The notes under the pieces were generated by a model that was not told the origin of the DNA, made no database searches, and saw nothing but the letters and a program-made list of their open reading frames with translations. Made by a program: the position numbers and the translations under genes. Positions 10,901-19,000 of a DNA stretch of 64,000 bases are shown here, one piece after another. Position 1 is the first letter of the stretch, and every line of letters begins with the position of its first letter. This stretch comes from Nocardia carnea. Lineage in GTDB: Bacteria; Actinomycetota; Actinomycetes; Mycobacteriales; Mycobacteriaceae. The stretch spans positions 51,167 to 115,166 of the forward strand of contig NZ_JARWOV010000111.1 of assembly GCF_029868855.1 (NCBI RefSeq), read 5' to 3'.

Positions 10901-13900
10901 GCAATGCTGCGGCGGCGCCTTCGAAATCGCCGGCGGCATCGATGACCGGGATCCGGTACTCGGGAGCCTGTGGCAGGACCCGCTGTTCGCCGTCGGCGCC
11001 GACCACCGCACGCAACATCGCATGCCGCTCGATCACCCGGTTCCAGGAGTGCGCCAACCGGTCCGCGTCCAGGCCGGGCCAGTCGTATTCGAAATACAAC
11101 TGTGCGCCGATACCACCCAGATCGAAGTCGCCCGACCGGCCCAGCCAGTACGCCACCTGGATATCGGTCAGACCGAAGGGGTCCAGTCGGTGCGCGGTAT
11201 CGGCAGTCGACACCGGGGTGAGAGCGGCACTGCGCGACCGGTCGCCGGGTGCAGCAGTTGCGGTGTCGGTGCGGTGCTGGCCGAGTCCGGCGACGGTCGG
11301 GTCGGTGAAGAACTCGCGCAAGGTCACGCGGATGCCGATCTCCCGGGAAAGGCAGCTCACCAGACGGGTCGCCGACAGCGAATCACCGCCGGCAGCGAAG
11401 AAATTGGCATCCCGGCCGGGGAGTTCACCGCCGAGGATTTCTTGCCATATCCGCGCGATCCGGGTTTCGAGCCCGGGCCGGGCCGGCTCGCCCCGTTCGG
11501 CTCCGTCCCTACCGGCGGTGACCGCTTCGGCTCGCCGTACCAAAGCGGCGTGGTCGATCTTTCCGTTGCCGGTCAGTGGCGGGTCCGGCAATGCGATCAG
11601 TTCGGGCGCCCAGCCCGCCGGAACCCGATCGGCGAGGAAGCTCGCCATATCCGCAGGCAGTTCCGGTTCGACGAAGGCGACCAACCGCGTCCGGGCCCGT
11701 TCCCCCACTGCGAGCGCGATCGCCCGCCGGACCTGCGGGTGAGCGGTGACGGCCTGCTCGATCTCACCGAGTTCCACCCGATGCCCGCGGATCTTGACCT
11801 GGCGATCGGCGCGGCCCAGGAACTCGAGAACACCATCCGGCCGGTATCGGCCCAGATCCCCGGTTCGGTACCAGCGTGTCCCGTCGTCATCGAAGAACGC
11901 GGCCGCAGTGAGTTCGGGGCTGCCGCGGTAGCCCCGGGCGACTCCGGCGCCACCGATCAGCAACTCGCCCGGCACCCAGTCGGGCCGGTCCCGGTCGTTC
12001 TCGTCGACCACCCGGAACCGCTGGTTGCGCAAGGGCCGACCGTAGGGAATCGATGTCCATTCCGGGTCCACGGTGCCGACTTCGAAGTAGTTCGACCAGA
12101 TCGCCGCTTCGGTCGCGCCACCCAGAGCCACCAGGCGGCAACGCTCGGACAGGGCGGCGAGACGGCCCGGCAGGTCCAGTCCGACCCAGTCCCCGGACAC
12201 CAGCGCCCACCGCAGCGCCGACGACAGTCCCGGCCCGGATTCCGCTGCCATGAGCAGCATGTCCAGCATTGCCGGCACCGTGTTCCACACCGTCACTGTG
12301 TGCTTACGCACCAGCTCGAGCCACCGGTCCGGGTCCCGCCGGTCCTCGTCCGCGACGATCACCGCGCTACCGCCGGCTCCCAGCACACCGAACAGGTCGA
12401 ACACCGACAGATCGAAATCGACCGCCGCCACCGCCAGCACCCGGTCATCCACGCTGAGCCCGAAGCGATCCCGGATATCGGCCAGCGTGTTCACCGCCTG
12501 CCCGTGCTCGATTTCGACGCCCTTCGGGACACCGGTCGAACCCGACGTGAAGATCACGTACGCGAGGTCTCCACTGCTTCCGCGATGAACCGGTGCGGGC
12601 TCGTGTTCCTGGGCGTCCGCGATCGACACCACCGGCGCCCCACCGGCGTTCGGTTCGGCCGTCGGGAAGCGGGCAGTGTCGTCGGTGAGTACCGCGGCGA
12701 CTCCGGCCTGTTGCAGGATCGCGGTCCGCCGCTGCGGCGGCTGGTCTCTCGCGATCGGGACATAGGCGGCCCCCGCCGCCAGCACTCCGTACAGCGCCGC
12801 CACCTGCGCCGTACCCCGCGCCGCGCATACCGCGACCGTATCGCCGGGCCGGACACCGTGCGAAAGCAACAGCGCCGCGATCCGGCGGCTGCGCTCGGCG
12901 AGCTCACCGAACGACAGCGTCGTATCGCCGTCGACGAGCGCCGTCCGGCCGGGATCGGCGGCGGCGATATCGAACATCTCGGTATGCAGCAGGCTGTCCG
13001 GAGCATTCCGGCCTGCACTGTGCGCCTCTGCGGTGGTGAGGTCATCGAGCGCAGCCGGCCAGGCGGTGTCGTTCACGCGGTCGCGGATGGTCTGCTGGCC
13101 GGGTGGTAGTACCGGCAATGCCGTGTCGAGTGGCTGTTCCCAATCCACCTCGGCCAGCCGGTACAACAACCGGTGATAAGCGGCCAGCATGTCGTCGACG
13201 AGACCTTCGGGGAACAACTCGTCCACCGAATCCCAGCTGAGCAGCAACCCATCCGGCAGCTCGATCACCTGATGATCCAGCCACACCTGCGGAGTCTGCG
13301 TCCGCGTGTAATCCGGCCACCGCACCGACCGAGCCAGCTCATCATCGACACCCAGCATCGAAGTGAACACCACCGGCACCGGCTCCGCCGGCACCGCACT
13401 GTCACGAGCCAGCTCACGCAACACCCGCACCGCCGAAACCTGCTGATGGTCCAGGTCACTCCACAACTGCTCCTGCAACCGCCGCACCCGCCCCGACCAG
13501 GACTCGCTCCCCACAGGGCAATCCGCCACCAACAACAGCGAACTGAAATCCCCCACCACCCGCATGATGTCGGGATGCACATCACGACGATCGAAACGGG
13601 TCAACGTCACCGTCAACTCCCGCTGCGCACTCCAACCCCCCAACACCCACGTATAACAAGCCAAAAGCACCACACTCGGCGTCACACCCACACCACGAGC
13701 CCGGGAAACGATCCCGTGCCACGTCGCGGTATCGAGCCGGATCTCCCGGCGGACAAAGCGAGGCCGCTTGACCAGCGCCGGCAACACTCGCAACGGCAAC
13801 TGCGGACCCGGCGGCAACTCCGGCAACCGTGACCGCCAATACGACAACGCCGCCCGCACCTCGACTTCGGAAGGCGTGCAATCGCGCACGTAATCACGGA

Positions 13901-16900
13901 AGTCCAGTCCCGGTTCGGGTATTGCGAGATCCGGCTCCGCGTACAGCCGCGTCCACTCGGACAGCAGCACCAACACGCTGAGGCCATCGGCGATCAGCGT
14001 GTCGAAGGCGGCGCAGACCCGGGTGTCCGGGCCGTCGCGCACGACCCGGATATCGAACAACGGCCAGCTGCCGGCATCGAGGAGGCTGCCGGACATTTCG
14101 TCTCGGACGCCTACCACGGATCTCTCGACCACGGGTATCCGGTACGGGGGGACCTCGTCGAGAACTCGCTGCGTCCCGTCCACCGCGATCACTGCGCGCA
14201 GCATCGGATGCCGGTCGATCACCCGATTCCAGGCGGACTCCAGCCGGCCCGGATCGACGCCGGGCCAGTCGTATTCGAGGTACAGCTGCGCCGGTACCCC
14301 GCCGAGATCGAAATCGCCCGATCGGCCCAGCCAATACGCGACCTGGATATCGGTGAGCGGGAACGGCTCGTACCGGTGCTCGGGGTCGGGGACGATCTCC
14401 GGAATCTCCGTGGCGGTACCGATGGTCAGGCTCGCCGCGAACTGGGCGAGGGTGGGTGTGGTGAAAAGACGCGCCAGATCGGCGCCCGCCACCCCCTCGG
14501 CAAGCAGCCGCCGGACCAGGCGGGTGGCCAGCAGACTGTCACCGCCGAGAGCGAAGAAGTCGTCGTCGCGCCGGATCTCCTCGATATCGAGGACCGCCGC
14601 CCAGGCATCGGCGACGGTCCGCTCCAGGCCCGCCCGGGGCGCGGCGGATTCGGTACCGCCGCGGCTACCTGCGGCAGCGGCGAGGCCGGTCTGTACGGCG
14701 GCACGGTCGATCTTGCCGTTGCGCGTGATGGGAAGGTCCGCGCTGCGGACGAACAGGCGGGGCACCATGTATGCGGGCAGCCGCTCGCCGAGCCAGGACC
14801 GGAGGTCGTCATCGGAAAGGTCGTCGAGCTCACCGACCAGGACAGCGCCGAGAGATCTGGTGGGGTGTTCGAGCACGGCGGCGGCAGCGGCGATGATCCG
14901 TGGATGCTCGGCCAGAACGGTTTCCACCTCGCCGAGTTCGATCCGGTGGCCGCGGATCTTGACCTGATGGTCGATGCGGCCGAGGAATTCGAGGGTCCCG
15001 TCGGGCCGGTAACGCACCAGGTCACCCGTCCGGTACCACCGGACCCCTCGGTACTCGACGAATTTTTCGGCGGTGCGCTCCGGGTCGCCCCGGTAGCCGT
15101 GTGCCAACCCCAGCCCCGTGACCCACAGTTCCCCGGCCGCCCAGTCGGGGCAGTCCCGGCCGTGCCGGTCGACCACCCGGCAGCCGGCGTGCGGTAGCGG
15201 AACCCCGTACGGCACGCTCGACCAGCCGGGGTCGACGGTGCCGACTTCGCAGACGGTGGCATGGATGGCGGCCTCTGTCATCCCGCCGAGGCCGGCGAAC
15301 CGGCAGCCGGGAACCGAACGGCGCAACCGGTCCGGTAGGTCCACGGTGACCCGGTCACCACCCAGCATGACCACCCGCAATGCGCTACCCAGCCCGGAGT
15401 CGGCGGCAGCGATCAACAGCATGTCCAGCAGCGCCGGCACCGCACTGACGACGGTCACCTTCCACCGGCGGATCAGTTCGGCCCAGGCCGCGGCGTCACG
15501 ACGCTGCGCCTCGTCGACCACGACCACCGAACCGCCGTACGCCAGGAATCCGAACAGGTCGTAGGCGGAGAGGTCGAAGTCCAACGCGGACAGCGCGATC
15601 GTGCGATCCCCCGCGCCGATCTCGAACCGGCCGTTCACCGCGTCGACGGTGGCCGCGACGGCCCGGTGCGGAACTTCGACCCCCTTGGGTTCACCGGTGG
15701 AGCCGGAGGTGAAGATGACATACATGACGTCTTCGGGGTCGACCTCGACAATCTCGGTCAGCGGGTCGGCAGCATGGACGTGCTCGGGAAGAACCGGTTC
15801 GATGTCGTCGGGCCCCCAACCGGCGCTCACGGTATCGCGGTCGGTGATGACCAGCCGTGCACCCGCCGTGCGATAGACCCGCCCGCGCCGCGCCGGCGGC
15901 AGATCGATCCCCGAAGGCACATAGGTTGCCCCGGCGGCGAGCACACCCAGTGCCGCGACGATCTGGTCGACCCCCTTGGGTAAGGTGATGGCCACGCTGT
16001 CGCCACGGCCGATCCCCTTGTCCCGCAACAGTCGTCCCATACGCCGGGCCCGTGCGGAGAGTTCGCCGTAGGAAATTGTGACGTCACCGGCGACCAGGGC
16101 GGTCCGGCCCGGATCTGCGGCGGCCCGGGCGAAGAAGCGCTCGTGCAGCGGTAGGGCGGGCGCGAGGGCGATCTCGCTGTACCGCCGGCCCGTGACCGGC
16201 CACGGTGCCGGACGATCCCATGCGCCGTCGTCGTCGAGCAACAGGTCGACAGACCCCACGTAGGCGTCGAACATGGTGTCCAGCAGTCCGGGCGGGAACA
16301 GAGATACGCGCGCATCCCAGTTGAGCAGGATGCCACTGTCGAATTCGGTCACCTGGGCGTCCAGCCAGACCTGCGGGCCCTGGGAAATCGTCCACACCGG
16401 ATCGCCCAGACATTTCCGGACCGCGGGCGCGTACAGCTCCCCCAGGCTCAGCGCGCTGGTGTACACCACCGGCGCCAGGACCCGTTCTCCACCGCCGGCC
16501 CGGCTCAGGTCCCGCAGCACCTCGACGCCGGAGTACGCGGCGTATCCCAGGACCTCCCGCAGCCGATCGGCGACTATCCGTCCCCGGTCGGTCAGCGTCA
16601 TCGGCGTGGACAGGTCCACGTCGAGGAGGACCGAACTGGAGAAGTCGCCGACGAGCAGATCCACCTCGTCGTGCAGCGGTTCCCGGTCGAAGGCGGGCAG
16701 GTTGAGCAGGAAGCGGTCGGTACCGCTCCAGGCGCCGATGGTTTCCGCGAAAACCGTCGCGAGCACGCCGGCCGTGGTCAGGCCGGCACGCTGAGCCCGC
16801 ACACGCAACCGTGCCGCCCGCTCCGGGGACAGCCAGTAACTGCGCCGGTCGACCCGGGCCCGGCCATCGGTTTCCGCGGCGGTCAGCAGCGGAAGTTCGG

Positions 16901-17828
16901 GCGCCGCGGGCAGTTCCGGTAACTGCGACTGCCACCATTGCCGGGCCTGTTCCCGGGCGGTGGCACGGGCCCGGCGACGGTCGGCAAGGTACTGGCCGTA
17001 GTTGTATTCCAGCGCGCGCAGCGCCCCGGGACCGTGCTCGTACAGCGTGGACAGGTCGGCGAGGAGATTGCGCAGGCTCAGCGCGTCCCCGGCGATCATG
17101 TCAAGGTCCAGGTGTACCCGGGTGCGGCCACCGGGCAGCAACGAGAGCTGCAGGTCTACGACCTCACCCGCCCCGATGTCCATGCTCCGGTGCGAGCAGG
17201 CATCCCGGATCTGCGCCAAGCGCCGAAGGCGCTCCGATCCAGGGAGTTCCCGGAGGTCGTGCACGATCAGTCCGGGCCAGGAACCGCGGTCTGTCACGCG
17301 CTGCATACCCGCGGCGTCGATCGTCACCCGCAGCATCGGGTGCCGCGCGATCAGGTCACGCATCGCACGCTCCAGCCGATCCGGTTCGACGCCTTCGTGA
17401 TCGAATTCGCTGTAGAAGTGGGCGGCGACATCCCCCAGGTCTTGTGTCCGGGTGCGCCCGACCCAGAAGGCGTGTTGCATCACCGCCAGCGGAAAGGGCT
17501 CCGAGTGGTCGACAGCGACCCGATTCCCGGTGGTGTCGTGCGATGCGGCAGCGCCGGTATCGCCGTCGTCCAGGAGTTTCCGCCACGCCCCGAGCGTGGG
17601 ATTGCGTACGAGATCCCGGAACTCGACTCGCTGACCCGCTTTTCGCAGGAGTCCGGAGATGCGCATCACCGTCACCGAGTCGAGTCCCAGGCCGAGTAGG
17701 TCGGCGTCCTCGGCCAGATCATCCACCGGCACTCCGGTGAGGACGCTGACTTCCTGCCGTAGTCGGTCTACGCCCCAGGCCACCTCTTTCATCGTGCGTA
17801 CGGGTGGCAAACGGAGCTCTTCCTGCAT
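7929..17828 (-). CDS. NRPS 1: aryl carrier plus three Cy-A-PCP modules
   Basis: A 3299-residue enzyme. The aryl carrier is at about 20-90 (phosphopantetheine Ser51 in LGLDSVT). Cy1 is at 108-535 with D243...D248..S251. A1 is at 555-1045, PCP1 serine S1098. Cy2 is at 1152-1580 (D1276...D1281..S1284), A2 at 1610-2100, PCP2 S2150. Cy3 is at 2213-2650 (D2344...D2349..S2352), followed by A3 and PCP3 S3251. A2 and A3 codes read D-L-F-N-L-S-L-I-W (cysteine). A1 reads D-L-Y-S-M-G-L-I-H, which is not a cysteine code and partly recalls threonine pockets. The upstream in-frame extension crosses the promoter, so I chose the ATG at 17828. A Zur-like box lies 20 bp upstream. Predicted role: load salicylate and build three azoline rings. 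Confidence 0.92.
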   Translation of the reverse strand: MQEELRLPPVRTMKEVAWGVDRLRQEVSVLTGVPVDDLAEDADLLGLGLDSVTVMRISGLLRKAGQRVEFRDLVRNPTLGAWRKLLDDGDTGAAASHDTTGNRVAVDHSEPFPLAVMQHAFWVGRTRTQDLGDVAAHFYSEFDHEGVEPDRLERAMRDLIARHPMLRVTIDAAGMQRVTDRGSWPGLIVHDLRELPGSERLRRLAQIRDACSHRSMDIGAGEVVDLQLSLLPGGRTRVHLDLDMIAGDALSLRNLLADLSTLYEHGPGALRALEYNYGQYLADRRRARATAREQARQWWQSQLPELPAAPELPLLTAAETDGRARVDRRSYWLSPERAARLRVRAQRAGLTTAGVLATVFAETIGAWSGTDRFLLNLPAFDREPLHDEVDLLVGDFSSSVLLDVDLSTPMTLTDRGRIVADRLREVLGYAAYSGVEVLRDLSRAGGGERVLAPVVYTSALSLGELYAPAVRKCLGDPVWTISQGPQVWLDAQVTEFDSGILLNWDARVSLFPPGLLDTMFDAYVGSVDLLLDDDGAWDRPAPWPVTGRRYSEIALAPALPLHERFFARAAADPGRTALVAGDVTISYGELSARARRMGRLLRDKGIGRGDSVAITLPKGVDQIVAALGVLAAGATYVPSGIDLPPARRGRVYRTAGARLVITDRDTVSAGWGPDDIEPVLPEHVHAADPLTEIVEVDPEDVMYVIFTSGSTGEPKGVEVPHRAVAATVDAVNGRFEIGAGDRTIALSALDFDLSAYDLFGFLAYGGSVVVVDEAQRRDAAAWAELIRRWKVTVVSAVPALLDMLLIAAADSGLGSALRVVMLGGDRVTVDLPDRLRRSVPGCRFAGLGGMTEAAIHATVCEVGTVDPGWSSVPYGVPLPHAGCRVVDRHGRDCPDWAAGELWVTGLGLAHGYRGDPERTAEKFVEYRGVRWYRTGDLVRYRPDGTLEFLGRIDHQVKIRGHRIELGEVETVLAEHPRIIAAAAAVLEHPTRSLGAVLVGELDDLSDDDLRSWLGERLPAYMVPRLFVRSADLPITRNGKIDRAAVQTGLAAAAGSRGGTESAAPRAGLERTVADAWAAVLDIEEIRRDDDFFALGGDSLLATRLVRRLLAEGVAGADLARLFTTPTLAQFAASLTIGTATEIPEIVPDPEHRYEPFPLTDIQVAYWLGRSGDFDLGGVPAQLYLEYDWPGVDPGRLESAWNRVIDRHPMLRAVIAVDGTQRVLDEVPPYRIPVVERSVVGVRDEMSGSLLDAGSWPLFDIRVVRDGPDTRVCAAFDTLIADGLSVLVLLSEWTRLYAEPDLAIPEPGLDFRDYVRDCTPSEVEVRAALSYWRSRLPELPPGPQLPLRVLPALVKRPRFVRREIRLDTATWHGIVSRARGVGVTPSVVLLACYTWVLGGWSAQRELTVTLTRFDRRDVHPDIMRVVGDFSSLLLVADCPVGSESWSGRVRRLQEQLWSDLDHQQVSAVRVLRELARDSAVPAEPVPVVFTSMLGVDDELARSVRWPDYTRTQTPQVWLDHQVIELPDGLLLSWDSVDELFPEGLVDDMLAAYHRLLYRLAEVDWEQPLDTALPVLPPGQQTIRDRVNDTAWPAALDDLTTAEAHSAGRNAPDSLLHTEMFDIAAADPGRTALVDGDTTLSFGELAERSRRIAALLLSHGVRPGDTVAVCAARGTAQVAALYGVLAAGAAYVPIARDQPPQRRTAILQQAGVAAVLTDDTARFPTAEPNAGGAPVVSIADAQEHEPAPVHRGSSGDLAYVIFTSGSTGVPKGVEIEHGQAVNTLADIRDRFGLSVDDRVLAVAAVDFDLSVFDLFGVLGAGGSAVIVADEDRRDPDRWLELVRKHTVTVWNTVPAMLDMLLMAAESGPGLSSALRWALVSGDWVGLDLPGRLAALSERCRLVALGGATEAAIWSNYFEVGTVDPEWTSIPYGRPLRNQRFRVVDENDRDRPDWVPGELLIGGAGVARGYRGSPELTAAAFFDDDGTRWYRTGDLGRYRPDGVLEFLGRADRQVKIRGHRVELGEIEQAVTAHPQVRRAIALAVGERARTRLVAFVEPELPADMASFLADRVPAGWAPELIALPDPPLTGNGKIDHAALVRRAEAVTAGRDGAERGEPARPGLETRIARIWQEILGGELPGRDANFFAAGGDSLSATRLVSCLSREIGIRVTLREFFTDPTVAGLGQHRTDTATAAPGDRSRSAALTPVSTADTAHRLDPFGLTDIQVAYWLGRSGDFDLGGIGAQLYFEYDWPGLDADRLAHSWNRVIERHAMLRAVVGADGEQRVLPQAPEYRIPVIDAAGDFEGAAAALREEMAGGALDAAHWPLFDIRILRDGTKSRLCVVFDSLVVDGLSALVLISEWTRWYTDPGLELAPLAIEFRDYVRDCTPSEDEVRAALSYWRSRLPELPPGPQLPLRVLPAAVRRPCFVRREVRLDAEVWSRIVARARGVGVTPSVVLLACYTWVLGGWSAQRDLTVTLTRFDRRDVHPDIMRVVGDFSSLLLVADRPGENESWSGRVRRLQEQLWSDLDHQQVSAVRVLRELARDSAVPAEPVPVVFTSMLGVDDELARSVRWPDYTRTQTPQVWLDHQVIELPDGLLLSWDSVDELFPDGLIDDMLATYHRLLNRLAEVDWDQPLDTALPVFPVRQRATRDAVNDTAWPRPLDEMDSGAHLGEGANAPEPARLLHTGMFDIAAVDPGRIALVAGDITVSFGELAERSRRIAALLAAHGVRPGAAVAVCAPRGAEQVAALYGVLAAGAAYVPVAVDQPVRRRTAILEQASVSAVLTDDTSRFTMVANRSRTGGPAGTAEHTHLNGTGENGAAPVVVALADAQNHDPAPVYRGSGTDLAYVIFTSGSTGVPKGVEIEHGQAVNTLADVADRYRLGPDDRVLAVAAVDFDLSVFDLFGVLGAGGSAVIVADADRRDPARWLALVHEHRVTVWNTVPAMLDMLLTVAESGPGPVPSLRLVLVSGDWVGLDLPGRLRYLSANCRFVALGGATEAAIWSNFFEVDTVDPEWISIPYGRPLRNQQFRVVDENRRDRPDWVPGELLIGGAGVARGYRGRPDLTAASFFDEDGIRWYRTGDLGRYRPDGVLEFLGRADRQVKIRGHRVELGEIEQAVTAHPQVRRAIALAVGQRAQARLVAFVEPEAPAAERADPARLPEDLPGFLADRLPPAWIPELLPLLDPPLTANGKVDHAALARRAETAAGPDVSEPREPIRPGLETRIARIWAETLGTEPTGRHTSFFGAGGDSLSATRLVSRLGRELGISVTLREFFTTPTIAGLGDNQPHTGIDLEEGAL

Positions 17829-17847
17829 CACAGTCCCAACTAGCAAA

Positions 17848-17862
17848 CGATAACCATTTTCA
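17848..17862. promoter_or_regulatory. Candidate Zur box in the NRPS/tailoring divergent promoter
   Basis: CGATAACCATTTTCA matches 13 of 15 positions of TGATAATCATTTTCA, the 7-1-7 Zur-type palindrome (consensus from general knowledge of actinobacterial Zur sites). It lies 20 bp upstream of the NRPS 1 ATG and about 110 bp upstream of the methyltransferase ATG. A minus-strand TTGAAA (-35-like) overlaps the box, and a plus-strand TACAAT (17870-17875, -10-like) is just beyond it. Binding here could repress both divergent operons. The GC-poor stretch stands out from its surroundings. Confidence 0.6.
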
Positions 17863-17973
17863 ATAGTGCTACAATCTACGACGTGCCGACGGCTTCGGTC
17901 AAGCGACCTCTTCGGTTCGGCCATACGAAATCCGTTGGCGGCGACCCGCTTCGGCAATGCACAGGAAGTAGGC

Positions 17974-18987
17974 ATGGCAGCTCACCAGCGACTCATGAAC
18001 ATGATGTTCGGAACGATCTGCTCCCAGGTTGTCGGCACCGCAGCCCGCCTCGGGCTCGCCGATCACCTCGGCGACGGCGAACTCGGCCACCCCGAACTGG
18101 CCGAGCGCACCGGTACCCATCCCGGAGCACTCGCCCGGCTACTCCGCGCCTTGGCAGCCTTGGAGATCGTCGTCGAAACCCGGCCGGGCACATTCCGGTT
18201 GGGTGAGGCAGGAATGCCACTGCGCACGGATCGGCCGGATTCGCAGGCGGCGGCAGTACTGCTGTTCACCGATCCCACCCTGCTGGATTCCTGGAAGCTG
18301 ACCGAGGAGGCGGTACGCACCGGGCAGCCGACCTTCGAAGGGCTCTACGGCACCGACTTCTTCAGCTTCCTCGCCACGAAACCCGAGCTGTCCGAGCGAT
18401 TCAACGCCACCATGCGGCAGGTCAGCCTGCCCATCGCACAGCTGATTCCGGTGAGTTACGACTTCACCCGCCACCACACCGTCATCGATATCGGCGGCGG
18501 CGACGGCACCCTGCTCTCGCAGATCCTGCGCGGGGCGCGCGCAGTACGCGGCGTGGTTTTCGATTCGCCGAGCGGAGCCGCCGAGGCCTCGGCGACCCTG
18601 TCCGCCGCCGGTGTCGCCGACCGCTGCCGTATCGAGGCCGGTGACTTCTTCTCCGCGGTACCCGAGGGCGGAGATATCTACCTGCTCAAAAACATCCTGC
18701 ACGACTGGGACGACGAGCGCTGCCGCACCATCCTGGAACAGTGCCACAAGGCGATGCCCGCCGACGGGCGCCTGCTGATCGTGGAGTCCGTACTGCCCGA
18801 TGTCGTCGACACCTCGGACCCGGCCCCCTACCTCACCGACATCAGCATGCTCGTCAACATGGGCGGCCAGGAACGCACCCGCACCGAGTACGAACACCTC
18901 TGTCGCCGTGCCGGGTTCACGGTCACCGCCGTGCATCCGACCGTTCTGCCCACGTCGTACTCACTGATCGAGGCAACACCGGTCTGA
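17974..18987 (+). CDS. SAM-dependent O-methyltransferase
   Basis: A 337-residue class I methyltransferase of the plant-type O-methyltransferase family (Methyltransf_2). It has an N-terminal winged-helix dimerisation region (about 1-100), SAM motif VIDIGGGDG (170-178) and the catalytic-region ILHDWDD with His243. The start at 17974 was preferred to an upstream in-frame start because AGGAAG (17963-17968) sits just upstream and the protein then begins like family members (MAAHQRLMNMM). It is first in the plus-strand tailoring operon, 13 bp before the P450. Likely role: methylate a hydroxyl of the aryl cap or of a hydroxylated intermediate. No methoxy group is needed for a basic pyochelin-like scaffold, so this hints at extra decoration. 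Confidence 0.85.
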   Translation: MAAHQRLMNMMFGTICSQVVGTAARLGLADHLGDGELGHPELAERTGTHPGALARLLRALAALEIVVETRPGTFRLGEAGMPLRTDRPDSQAAAVLLFTDPTLLDSWKLTEEAVRTGQPTFEGLYGTDFFSFLATKPELSERFNATMRQVSLPIAQLIPVSYDFTRHHTVIDIGGGDGTLLSQILRGARAVRGVVFDSPSGAAEASATLSAAGVADRCRIEAGDFFSAVPEGGDIYLLKNILHDWDDERCRTILEQCHKAMPADGRLLIVESVLPDVVDTSDPAPYLTDISMLVNMGGQERTRTEYEHLCRRAGFTVTAVHPTVLPTSYSLIEATPV

Positions 18988-19000
18988 ACGGACATCACCC

